DNA from: Apis mellifera
Taxonomy: Eukaryota > Arthropoda > Insecta > Hymenoptera > Apidae
Assembly: GCF_003254395.2 (NCBI RefSeq)
Contig: NC_037650.1
Span: 9,548,071-9,612,070 of the forward strand
Direction of reading: 5' to 3'
Length of the DNA stretch: 64,000 nucleotides
The number at the start of each line of letters is the position of its first letter. Positions within the stretch are counted from its first letter, which is position 1. The position numbers and the translations under genes are program-made. Under the pieces are notes generated by a model. That model was not told the DNA's origin. It ran no database searches and saw only the letters and a list, made by a program, of their open reading frames with translations. Shown piece by piece: positions 53,201-64,000 of this stretch.

Positions 53201-53311
53201 ATTAGCTCTATGAACTTTACGCAAATCTTTATGTTTTTCAGCACGAATAAGACGATTCTTGCTTACAGTTTTGGTACCAATTGATTTATATTGTTGTCGG
53301 AAAGACGACAT
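50232..53311 (-). CDS. mars: DLGAP5/HURP-like mitotic protein (Mars), GKAP domain, 4 exons
   Basis: The family stabilises spindle microtubules near chromosomes during mitosis. Minus-strand exons are 53146-53311, 50564-53065, 50361-50489 and 50232-50278. Introns are 80, 74 and 82 bp, GT-AG, all phase 1, giving 947 aa (human DLGAP5 and fly Mars are similar in size). The N-terminus starts MSSFRQQYKS and has a basic stretch KLKKWKAEREKQRK followed by a Lys run and FVVGIVHH, resembling the microtubule-binding start of HURP. FFSPHIVSSRGKSNARKEQQ (about 302-321) and the GKAP block at about 358-463 (YFQFLLNKEIDRL, GQTNLL, FRGLVADCE, TCKDLQGFWDMM) closely match DLGAP5. The rest is Ser/Lys/Asn-rich and probably disordered, with SP and TP sites that could be mitotic kinase targets. 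The C-terminus repeats short basic RRTRRSR-like motifs over the last three exons. Starting at a Met within exon 2 would lose the conserved N-terminus, so the 53311 start is preferred. Confidence 0.9.
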
Positions 53312-54608
53312 TTTAATTCACATTTATTTCACAAACGTCTTTAATTAAATATCTATCTATATTAACTGTTTAACCGCGATCGGTTAAACGGAAAATAGTT
53401 TAAACTTTGAAAGCTTGACAGTATAGCCAATACAATAAAAATTATATTATCAAATTTTTTCAAATTTTATTGTAATTATTCTATCAAAAATTAATTGATT
53501 ATACAAATATATGTTTATTATTTTTATTTTATTAAATATTATTATAAAAATTATTCCATTGATATAAATTAAGAAAATAATGAAAATATTTAATACCAAC
53601 ATAAAAATTTTTTATGTTAAGATATATATATAAAAAAGATATATAATTTTTTATTATATTTACTTATAATTTTAAATATATTTAGAATAAATATAGAAGT
53701 CAAAAAAATATAATATTCATACAATATTTAATTAATTTATGTTATGATTAAATTTTTAAAGTTTTCTTTGACTTTAAAAATGAACCGGATATGACATTTA
53801 TAGATGCATTAGAAGCAGTTTTCTATCGCGCGCGCTAAACTTATTTAACTTTGTGTGACAGAAATAATTTGGACTTCATTTTCAAGAATATTTCTACTAT
53901 AAATACATGTATGTATCTTCTTTATTATTAATATAATAATAATTATATATATATCTTGTTTTCTTTTAATTTCAACAATTAATTAAATATCAATCCCAAT
54001 ATAAAAACAGTTTTAAGTATATACATTTTTTTCATTTAAAAATTTTAGAATTCAGAATTTTAAAATTTTAATATATTTTTTTTATATTAATAAAAAACTT
54101 AAATTAATAATCGGATTATCGTTAATATAAATTAATATATAAAAAAATTTCTTGTTAAAATTATTTATAATTTTTAAATATAAGACATGTTTAGAAAAAT
54201 GTATATCCCGATATTTCTCTAATTTATAAATAATTGGAATAATATTTAATTATTTTTTTTATTTATTAAAAATAACTTCAAATATCATATTTGAAATTAT
54301 ATAGAAAATGTTAGAATTCATAATTTATAAATACGTTCAAACATGAGTTTACAATTAATCATAAAGAAATCGTATTTTATTTTATATAAATATTTTCAAA
54401 ATTAAATTAAAATAAATTATGCATTTCGTTAATATTAAATTTTTTTAATACTAAAATTTAATTTGTTTTATTTTATCTTATTTACAATATTTATTACAAT
54501 AAAATTTATATGCTTTTCCTTTTTTTGGAAACAGTTTTATGTATATTAACAACACATATAATTTCTACAATTATACATACAATTAACAAAATATTTTAAG
54601 ATTTTATA
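53312..54608. other. intergenic region between kenny and mars
   Basis: About 1.3 kb. The half next to kenny is extremely AT-rich. Within about 600 bp of the mars start there is CGATCGGTTAAACGG (near 53376) and TTTCTATCGCGCGCGCTAAA (near 53820), the only CpG-rich words in the block and so candidate promoter elements for mars. No ORF of note. Confidence 0.5.
54490..54495 (-). terminator. candidate polyadenylation signal for kenny
   Basis: AATAAA on the minus strand, about 114 nt beyond the kenny stop codon. In such AT-rich DNA the hexamer also occurs by chance. Confidence 0.35.
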
Positions 54609-56472
54609 TTAGTCTAAACTTATACATTGAGTAATATGATTTTCCAACTCACTCATGTTTCTAAATATGCACTCACATTTTGGACATGAAAATGATGATA
54701 ATAATGGTGGTTGTAATTCAGTTGTTCTATTCTAAAATTAAATATATATATATATACATATATTCGGATAATTTCCGAAATATTATTACAAATATTTATA
54801 ATTTATAATTTATAATAATTTATAAACAAATATATATAAACTTAATATAATATAATAAATTATATATTATAAGTATAATTGAAAACTTACTTGATTTCCG
54901 GGTACAATCGGATACAGAGAGTTAATTTGTTCTTGCAATCGATCATTAAATTCTATCTGTTTTCGTAAATCTGCATTCAGTGCATTTTTCTCTTCTAATA
55001 ATGTTTCTTTAAGTTTTCTCTCATGTCTAAAATCTTCTTCATAAAGTTTTAACTGTGTTTGTAATAAAATAATATCTTCTTTCTAAAAATTATTGTTATA
55101 TATTTATTTATATATTTATTAATAAAAATATCTGTTTGACTTTTTTTTTTATTAAATTCAATGTTTGTTTAATAATCAATACTTACATGTCGTGTTAAAT
55201 CATTCTCTAGTTCTTTCATACGCGATTCTTTTTTTTCCACACTTTGATGCATGATACCAAGTTCAGCAATTAATTGATCATATTTTACTTCAAATTTCTT
55301 TTTTTCTGTTTCTAATGTCTTTTTATATTGCATTTCATATAATTGACTCTGTTGATCTAAAGAAGTTTGTTCTTCTTGCAAACCTATTCTTTCTTGTTGT
55401 AGAAGTGCTTTAGCATCATTTAAATTTTTATATTCTAAATCAAGATTCTTTTTTCGATTATCAAGTAATTTTTTTTCTTCTTCAAGCATTTCTTTTTCCT
55501 TATTAAATGCAATTCTTTCTCCTTCCAATAATTGTTTATCATCATTTTGTTTATCTAATTCTGGAATTTTTTGAGTAGAAGTTGCAGTTTTTGATGCTAA
55601 CATACTTTTGTCGCTATTTTCATTCAATATTGATTCCAATTCATGAAGAACTGATTTACTGAATTCACTTTCAAAACTAGATATTTTTTTTTCTTTTGTA
55701 TCATTTTGTCTTTCACTTATATCAAGAAACTACAATAAAAGAATAATTATGATAAATATATAAAATAGAAACATAATATAATTTAATGCATCATACCTCA
55801 CATCCTGTTTCTGTATAACTGGTTAATCCAGAAGCAAGTTTCATTTTTAATTCAGTATTTTCCTTTTTAAGGTAATTTATTAATTCTCTAGTCTCAGCAA
55901 ACTTTTTTTTATGATTTTGATGTACTCTCATAATTTCTTCTTGCCAAGTAGCTAAAACATTAAATTGTTGTTTCATTGCTATATTATTCTGTTTCAATGT
56001 TTCTTTTAATTTCGTGTTTTCTTGCAATAACTCATTTAATTTTTGATGTACTTCTGCTGTATCCCATGATGCAATCATAGAATTATAGTCCTGAATGTAA
56101 AATTATTCAATAAGATAATTGTTTAATTTGCAATTCTGTTAATTAATAGATACATACAACAGACATACACTTTTGTTGAATATCAACATACGATGCAAGT
56201 GATGATTGTTGGATAGAATTTAACGAGTCTTTACCCAATACCACAAATGATAACGAATCATCTGAATCAACATCACAAAAATTTGATATTGCTGCTTTAG
56301 AATACAAAGATGCTTCCTCATCTAATTTAAATCTAGCTTTTCCATTGTTTATAATAAAACCAAGACTTTGTAAGTGGCTTTCTGGTTCAGCATACAATTT
56401 GGAATTGATACTCAACAATTTGGTCGAGTCTTGTTCTTGTAATGAAAGCTTTTTTTCTTCATTTGATTCCAT
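54609..56472 (-). CDS. key: Kenny-like NEMO/optineurin family protein (IKK-gamma homologue), 5 exons
   Basis: In insects this family provides the regulatory IKK subunit of the IMD/NF-kB immune pathway, which binds ubiquitin chains and acts in the cytoplasm. Exons on the minus strand are 56158-56472, 55797-56090, 55187-55729, 54891-55082 and 54609-54731. All introns (67, 67, 104 and 159 bp) are GT-AG and phase 0, giving 488 aa. Residues about 106-384 are heptad-rich coiled coil. Residues about 391-436 match the UBAN ubiquitin-binding motif (LKLYEEDFRHER, then a leucine zipper). The C-terminus is a zinc finger with C464, C467, H480 and C484 (C-x2-C-x12-H-x3-C), as in NEMO and optineurin. FVVL at 76-79, after an acidic/serine stretch, looks like an LC3-interacting motif. 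Length lies between fly Kenny and human optineurin. The start is the only early Met in exon 1. Optineurin proper is the alternative name; the family assignment is firm. The next gene downstream on the same strand is mars. Confidence 0.9.
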
Positions 56473-58130
56473 GATTAAAAACTTATCTTTATTATTTTTA
56501 TTTTGAATATTCTACAATATTATACAATTATAAACAAGTATAACTTTAAGACAAAAATTATAGTTTAAATACAAAGCAATAATAAAAGTATTTTTAAAAA
56601 TTACGTCATTAATACACAATATATAAATAAAATTTATTGATAATTTTTAATATTAAATTAAATTAAATATTAAATAAATAAGCAAAAATTATTGTTAATA
56701 TATGTCAAATATTTTTTTATTCTAACGAAATCTAAACTTACCAAAATCTTATTTTATATCGTTTTATAAACATAATGTGCAAAAATGACATTATATTAGT
56801 TCATTACATTTCGTATTATATTTGATCACAAAGTAATTGTATGAATGCTAAGATTATAATGCAATCATTTATAATTATAAAGCAAATTAATTTCGATTGT
56901 TAACAGAATTACACTTTCTTATATTATTGACTTTTATTTGCGAAAATTAACTCTTTGTTCCAGGTTACATTAAGATAAAATTATGAACAAATAATAAAAT
57001 CCCTAGATTAGTTGCAAAATTCAATATACATACAAAATGTCGGATTCTTTCTTACCAACTATGAAAATATTTCACTAGCTAGAGTTTATTTCTATTTATT
57101 TTTTCATTAATTATATTTTATTTAATTTATTTTTACCTTATTATAGATATGAAAAAGAAAAATTAAGAAGAGCAAATCTATACTTATTACAAATATAATA
57201 TATAATTGCAATTAAATAATCTTTATAAAATAAATAATAAAAATTAGTTTTTTCAAAGTAGTTACAATTTCAATAAAATTTTTTTAAATTTTTATTTATA
57301 ATTAAAATTGTAAATACATTCTTTTTAATATTATTTACTAATATTAATATCTGAATTTTTATTCATATTATTAAAACTTAATCGAATAAATTTTAAATTA
57401 AAAATCAAAAGTTTAAATTTATTTATATAATTTATAAATAATAAGTTCTTCTTTTTTTTTTCTAAAAAAACGTATACTTTAAAATAAATACTAAGTATTT
57501 CAAAATTTAAAATGCTTTTTTTGTATGGTTAAAGTTTTAAAAGTTTCGTAAATGAATCAATAATAAAACGCATATAATCATATTAATCACTTTTATATTG
57601 TATACATATATAAAACTGGCATTAAAAATTAAAATCAGAAAATTATTAGTCACATTACTAACAATATACTTTTTGATTAATCATATTATGTTTCATATAA
57701 TTGCTAAACTAGAATAAAATTGATTACATATAATGAAAATTTTAACTAATTATTAGACACATAATAAAATCTTGCGCAAGAAAATTTATTCATATCTATC
57801 ATATTTGCAAACACTCTATTTTCAATATTTTGCATTTATTACCATTTTTTGCATTGTAAATTATTTGTATTTATTACCATTTTTTTTTATTTCATACAGT
57901 ATATCGTTAAAAAAATCTTTAAATACAAAATTTAATATACAAAAAAATCCATCAAGGTTTATATATTAAATTATAATTTAAAATTGCATTAGTTGAGATA
58001 AGACCAAGATGGAATGCACTGAATCATTTTATCGTTTAATTTAATCCATCGAACAATCCATACAAATTTCTTTTGACTTCAAAAAGATAAAAAAAAAAAA
58101 AAAAAAAAGAAAGAAAGAAAGAAAAAAATG
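56473..58130. other. AT-rich region upstream of kenny
   Basis: No coding signal. Short T-rich frames (for example 57772-57969) translate to low-complexity Phe/Tyr/Ile strings. It ends in a poly-A/GAAA run at 58087-58128, after which composition shifts abruptly. Confidence 0.55.
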
Positions 58131-60308
58131 TTAAAGTCTATCAGTTGCCACGAAGGGCTCAATTAATCCCTCGTAATTTAAGGTTTTAATTTACCCCCTC
58201 TCCCCCATTACAAACAACCCAGACAGCAGGCGCGGGTAGATGGGGGGAGATAGATTTATATATTCCGTGCCGCTTGAACCAGTCGACAAATTATCCGCGA
58301 TAAACTGTGAAACGCGCGGAAGAAACGAGCTTTGGAGCCTGGAATGGAGCATATTGTTGCAAATTTGCCAATCTAAACGTAGATTTATTATTCCTGTCCC
58401 GTGCAATCCAGGAGCTCGTTATTATGCTCTCTCTATGGACCTAGTTTATTTATAGATATTGCGCAACGGATATCCATTCTGTCGTGACAAGGTATTGCGC
58501 AAAGCTTACCACGCTACTTATATGCGCTTCAGGTTTATCGTTTCACCGATCGCCTATATACGTTGCCGACGAACAGTCACAGCATTTGTTTCCCTCCCAA
58601 TCTCGATCCATGTTATTGCGAGAGTTGAGCGCAGAAGTTAAAACTAACTCCTCCTACAAAGGTCGATCTGCGGTTTATTCTCTGGTTACGATCGTGATCT
58701 TCCATCCTCCCCTTCCATGGTCTACGATGTTTTCTATAATTTTTTTCGTCCACCACGGATACGTGTCTACCGTCTACCCTTTGCCAACGGATCCGTTTTA
58801 TCGCATTGAGAAATTTTACGAAGGAATAAACAGAAGATATATACGTATATCTTTGCGGGAGACGTGTATTAGGATAGGTTTATTTCTAATTTTATTGGCC
58901 AACGTTTTATTTTATTGGTCTGAACGTTCACCACCACGTACGCCATATGAATCACGAGACGACTTATCTTGGAGTTGTGAAAAAAAAGAGGAAATGTGTA
59001 GCGATGTGAATAAATATTTATTTATTACGAAAAGAATGGAGGATTATTGTTATTATTAATATAATTATTTAGATTAAGATAATATTTGTAATTCGTTTTC
59101 TATGGAATGATAAGATGGAAGAAAGTATTTTTTTTTATATTTAAATTCAAGAATTTTAATATGGGAACACAAATTTATTATATTTTTCGTTTATTTGATC
59201 ACACATAACATTAATATTTAAATACATTTTATATACATTTAACCATAACCCAATTTTTTTATGGAAAAATTATCAAGATAAAATCTTATAGAGACACAAG
59301 TAAAAATTCTAGCAACAATATTATCTCGAATATGATGTAACAATACATGAAATAATGGATATATTTTTCGGGTAGACGGATTTTATATATAAAAAGAACT
59401 AATAAAGTAGCCAAGTAAATATTTTCGAGGACACGAAAATGTATTCAAGGGAAAATTTAAATGGTGTCATGGACGACACGTGTCTGGAAATAGTTTTTTA
59501 TAAGCACATCTTTTTTTAGAGCCACCGGGATGTTCCTTTTATATGAGGTTAGAGAATTTTTTAATCTAGCTACCAACTTTGTAACTACGCACATAACCAT
59601 GTTATACGATTTTAAATTGGATTAAAAGTCGAGATTCTTCATTTAAAGAACATGTGAATATATCATTTAGAATCCCACAATTTTTATTTTTCTCATTAAT
59701 TTTTATCCTTAACTTTTTTTCTATCTATCTATTCTACATAATTTTTAATATTATCAATATTTATTTAAATTAACAATTAAATCGACTGCTGCTAATATAA
59801 TTGCCTGCATAAATAATCCTCTCCATTCTTTATATTCGTTCGAATTATCGAGGAAAGGAAAGAATTCATCTATCAGATACCAACTTTTCTAATTAATCTC
59901 TAGCACCGTTGAAAAAAAAGAGCGCTATAAAAAGTGCAAACAGATAACGCGCGCGCACACACTCTTGTCCAATGTTGGAATAAAGTCTGGGCACACCGGA
60001 TTGTTCTTATCACGAGTAATACTTACATTTCGAACTCGCGATAACAGATCGATATATTATACGATTCGAAGTCGATGTCAAATCTAATATTGTACGTGTA
60101 AAAATTTTGATGATTCCACATTATCATAGAAATATTAATCAACTTGCTTTTCGGATTATCGTTATTTATTTACATTTATCGAATAGTGTATAAGTTAAAA
60201 AAATGCAGTTTCCTTGAACAGAGTTGTAAAGTTTATAATCTTTTACAACCGTGATTCATCGTTCATCTATTCTGAGCGGTTACAATCTCGTGTTGATAGG
60301 TTATGAGA

Positions 60309-60361
<53 letters not shown>

Positions 60362-61690
60362 CGAGGGCGAGCATAAACCTAGAAGTTTTAACAACTTCTT
60401 GCGCGCCCCCTTCCGGTGATGGGACGACTCTTTTGATGAATTAATTGCCTGGGGTAAACTCGTATTTAAATGGAAATAATTCGCCGGATTATCGTTGTCC
60501 CCTGTCATTATTACTTTAGCGAAGACGATTAAATATTATTGGATGAATAATTTGTTTGATAATCGTTTCTTAAGTAGCGGATAACGATAGCTTGACTCGA
60601 GTAAAGTCCTCTGATTTTAGTTATCTGTTATTTTTTTTGTTTTGTTTTGTATTAATAATTATTGTCGATCAAGTTAATCGTTAAATTTTCTTAAATTTAA
60701 TTTGTTGGAATAATTAGAGTTAGTACAGTTAAGTATAAATTCCAATAATAATAAATAAATATTATTCATACAGCATGTTATACATTTAAAATTCTTGTTA
60801 CATTATTGATATTATTCCAGATATAAGACTTTAAATGTAAAATTAATAGTCCATGAATTATATTTGGGATGGGTTTAAACTATTCTGTTATTGATTTATA
60901 TGTACATATTGGAGGAAGCCTGACACTGACGGAAACCAGATCGTAACGCTTGACTTGATTTATTAGTCTTTCCAAGACCTGTCTAACTTCATTGCTAATT
61001 TTAGACTAACTATGTCTTGGATGCATCTCTTGCGGCAACCAGAGTTTTTCAATTCGCCAAAGTTAATTTTCCTCTGACTCATTTATCATATAACGTAAGA
61101 TATCTGTGAAAATATTATGCAATATCTGCAAACGAATGCGTCTACTATATTTTATTCGATATTTATTATAACAAGATTACAAATATTTAATATAAATCTT
61201 TTCTAATAATAATACTTTATCCATTGTGATTATGAAAAAAATATTCCAAGGATATATAATACATATTTTTATACATATGATATAACATTATATTTTTCAC
61301 TTAAATCTACAACGTTATTTTTGAGGAAGTTGTATAAGAAGTATGTATAATATTATAACAAACAATTTTTCTTATATATTTTTTTTTTTCATAAAACAAC
61401 ATTGTTATAAATTGTTTCATTTATGTTTTTCGATGAATATACTGTAATACAATAATAATATATAACATATTATTCGTTTTTTATATTAATACAATTTTTA
61501 TTTCTTCTCCATTAGACTTTAAACGCATCGATACTTTTTTAATTGGGAAAAATACAATAAATATATTCATAAAATTTTTTAAATAATAAAAATAGAGTAA
61601 ATATCGTTCTAATAAAAATTTGTCTCGAAGAAACTTTAAAAACTTTCGCCTTAACGTTTCATTATCCGGATTTTATTTGTTGATTCCAAC
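58131..61690. other. intergenic, mixed composition
   Basis: 58180-59060 is markedly GC-richer than the block to its left and contains a plus-strand 191-codon frame (58484-59059) with no recognised domain and no clear splice context. The (GA)n run is at 60311. A balanced-composition island at 60895-61080 contains a stable hairpin at 60971-61021. The rest is AT-rich and featureless. Confidence 0.5.
60311..60359. repeat. (GA)n microsatellite
   Basis: About 24 uninterrupted AG units. It gives a Ser-Leu run in the minus-strand frame 60263-60508, which is therefore not a gene. Confidence 0.95.
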
Positions 61691-61787
61691 GCACTCACAC
61701 ACCTGAAACTTTGCTCACCTTTATTTTCTCAAAGTAAGAGAGCACGAGGGCCAGGTAAAAAGCAAATTTCAGGCGTAAGAGTACTGT
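61691..61787 (-). ncRNA. mir-87: microRNA precursor mir-87, copy 1
   Basis: The minus strand of 61697-61718 reads GTGAGCAAAGTTTCAGGTGT plus two more bases, the mature miR-87-3p sequence known from insects and nematodes. The partly complementary 5p arm is at 61754-61777 (minus strand TACGCCTGAAATTTGCTTTT...), separated by a loop of about 35 nt, and pairing continues into both flanks (CACTCAC against GTAAGAGT). This hairpin geometry fits a Drosha/Dicer substrate with a 3p mature strand. A second copy lies about 600 bp upstream on the same strand. Confidence 0.9.
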
Positions 61788-62287
61788 CGAGGATACGATG
61801 ATTGCCATGGAAATATACCTCATCCGTGTCATCCTCTTAATTCTTAACTAAATATCGTTTCATATACATTCCACCACCAATACATATATATTTAAAATTC
61901 ATCATTTTACTCGAAATTTATCCATTTCTCTTAATTTTTAAAACTTAAAACTTCTTCCACTCTCTTTATCGAATAATCTCAAACTTATATAAAACTTGCT
62001 GACAAATTCGTCAAAGACCAACAATTCCAACGATCAATCCTCGAGTCTATTATTAAATTATTCTCTATAAAACTACAAAAATCGATCGAAAAAACACAGT
62101 TTCACAACTCCAATAACAAAAGATTATTTTCTTATTTTCACAACACATCCATCCATCAAACGCAATAGAATTTTACAATCACAACTTCGAATCGTCGATG
62201 TTTCCCGATCGATGAAGCACGAGCAGCACGCTCTCCGTTGGATGCAGATCGTCCAAAAAGGGTGTTGATCGCGCGAGGACAGAGACT

Positions 62288-62370
62288 GTCACGGACACAC
62301 CTGAAACTTTGCTCACCCAGAGTGGAAAAAAAGATACGGGCAGAGCAAAGAGTCAGGCCCGCCCGTAACG
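62288..62370 (-). ncRNA. mir-87: microRNA precursor mir-87, copy 2
   Basis: The minus strand of 62295-62316 carries the same 22-nt miR-87-3p sequence as copy 1. Its own 5p arm, 62338-62362, differs from copy 1 (minus strand GCGGGCCTGACTCTTTGCTC...). The stem pairs through CCTGA, CTTTGCT and CCC and extends outward through ACGG. Only the mature arm is identical between copies; arms, loops and flanks have diverged, which points to an old duplication held by selection. Both copies could belong to one primary transcript. Confidence 0.88.
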
Positions 62371-64000
62371 TTCGGATGCTTTATACAGTGGCGCCCCATC
62401 ATCCTCTTCGTCTTCCTCCTTCTCTCCTTTCCCTCCTTCCTCGCCGATTTTATGCAACAGCGTCGCCACGTTGCTAGAGAGCGCTGGAAAACAGACAGAC
62501 AGACAGACAGAGAGAGAGAGAGAGAGATTCTTCATCGAGGAAAAGATTCGAGGGAACGAGTTACCGATAAGACCTCGAGAGAGGCCATTAAAAGAAGCCG
62601 CGGAAAAAATAGGCTGAGCCGGGCTGGCGATGGCGAGAGGTGAGGGGAGAGGGACATCTTTGGCGGGCGGAAGAAGAAAGAAAGAAAGAAAGGAAGGAAG
62701 GAAGAAAGGTGCGGGAGCGATGAACGGAGAGAAGAACTCACGCGAGAACTCTGGATGCCACTTAGAAATGGCGGCCGAAAGGAATCAAGACCGTTGCATG
62801 GTTCATCCTACTTTCCGACTCTTTCCACTTTTCCCGAGAGAGAGACGACACTCGAACCGTTGCTCCCCATTGTTCCCCATTTGGACCCCGCTGGAACAGA
62901 ATTGAAAAAGATTTTTGCGTGATATTTACCAACAGATTTCATTCAGAACTGCAAATATTTTATGGGTGGGAGGGGGAACTATGGATCGTGAATAGATCGG
63001 ATTTTTTATCTTTCTTTCTTTTTTTTTCTTGGGGAGAGAGAGAGAGAGAGGGAAGGGAGGGGAATTTTGCCGTGGTCGAGATGGTGTCAAGTGGTTCGTC
63101 TGTTTGAGTATGATATTAGAAGGAAATTGTGAGATTTTGTGAGGAAGAGGAGGAGGAGAGGAGTGAATAATTTGAAAAAAGTACACGTATTTATCAATTG
63201 TGTGATGAGAAAGAATCTTTAATAATCATTCCTGGTACACTTTATCATCGATATAGAGAAATATATTGAAAATTATATTTTCTTTAAATCAATCACACTT
63301 CGTTTCATTTCATCAAGGAGAAATAAACTTCTTTTTCCTCTTGTTGTAAAAGTTATTAAATGTAACTAATAACAAGCAGGAAATAACAAATTAAAAAATC
63401 AAGTTTCTTCAGATAGAACAAGCTTGTACTCTATATATATATATCAATTTATTATTTATCAAACAGATGTTGCAGCAGAAATAATTATATATGACCGTGA
63501 TAAAACACGAGGGACGCACATCATCGATTTGATAAATCTGTTACAAGTGTTATATAATAACATTTCCAACAGGCGGATCCACCGATATATCTCTCTTTGA
63601 TCGTATTTTTTCCTCTTATTTTTTTCTTTCTCTCTTTCCTTTCCCTTTTCTTTTTCTTCGACACAAATTGAAACGTCGAAGCGATAAACCATTTCTCGAG
63701 TGTCAGAATCATACGTAATCCCATCGCAACGTGCACTCTGCTAAATACCTGATCGACCATGAGCGAGGGCCACTAAACCGATTACCGAACAGTTTATGCC
63801 GTATACCGTGGTAACAGCCATCCGTATAAGTGCACCTAACGGCAACTTAAACGTATCCCTGGGACTGGCTGTTAAAGATCAATCTAATTTGGAATTAATC
63901 GATGGTTATTAATCCGCCACTTTCGCGACGATGGAAATTTAGCAAGCGATGGAAAAGTAATTACCAATTTGCGAGCGACGTTCACTTCGGCCTCGAAGAT
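62371..64000. other. region upstream of mir-87 copy 2 to window edge
   Basis: 62380-62900 is purine-rich and GC-richer with simple repeats (CAGA, GA, GAAG) and CpGs. It may include the promoter of the mir-87 primary transcript. 63700-64000 is more complex in sequence, with homeodomain-type TAAT sites (GGTTATTAATCCGCC near 63903), but no ORF. Confidence 0.4.
62490..62527. repeat. compound (CAGA)n-(GA)n microsatellite
   Basis: CAGA units followed by GA units, just upstream (minus-strand sense) of mir-87 copy 2. Confidence 0.85.

Noticed and set aside
58484..59059. 191-codon plus-strand frame
   Set aside because: No recognised domain, no splice partners, and competing overlapping frames on the same strand. 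Its length is plausible by chance in this GC-richer patch.

Overview
This is a window of an insect nuclear genome, most likely a bee (Apis or a close relative). It is very AT-rich with patches of higher GC, introns are marked by GT-AG sites, and there is a short interstitial run of the insect telomere word TTAGG. It also holds a nuclear copy of an AT-rich mitochondrial cytochrome b gene whose Trp codons are TGA, and two copies of the conserved animal microRNA miR-87. I see no operons, bacterial genes or CRISPR arrays.

Layout, left to right. (1) From 1 to about 46.9 kb lies the 5' part of an integrin alpha-subunit gene on the minus strand. Three coding exons (46726-46904, 18583-18704, 11902-12020) join in frame and encode the signal peptide and the start of the beta-propeller. 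The introns are about 28.0 kb, 6.6 kb and more than 11.9 kb, and the rest of the gene lies beyond the left edge. The introns hold many local tandem duplications, a fold-back element present in two orientations, a cytochrome b NUMT and microsatellites, but no other gene I can support. (2) A CpG-containing patch at about 47.0-47.6 kb is the likely integrin promoter and 5' UTR. (3) From 47.6 to 58.1 kb is an extremely AT-rich block with two compact minus-strand genes: a DLGAP5/HURP-like mitotic protein (mars; 4 exons, 947 aa) and a NEMO/optineurin-family protein (kenny; 5 exons, 488 aa). Both were rebuilt exon by exon with consistent splice phases. (4) From 58.1 kb to the end the composition becomes mixed and no protein gene is visible, but two miR-87 hairpins lie about 600 bp apart on the minus strand at 61.7 and 62.3 kb.

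The genes are functionally unrelated: integrin adhesion, spindle/kinetochore-fibre assembly, IMD/NF-kB signalling with selective autophagy, and a microRNA. Nearly all other open reading frames here are chance, often in low-complexity or tandem-repeat DNA, and are not annotated.

I found no convincing new molecular system. The most useful observations are the duplicated mir-87 locus, a candidate LC3-interacting motif in Kenny, the NUMT, the fold-back element family and the density of local duplications inside the integrin introns.
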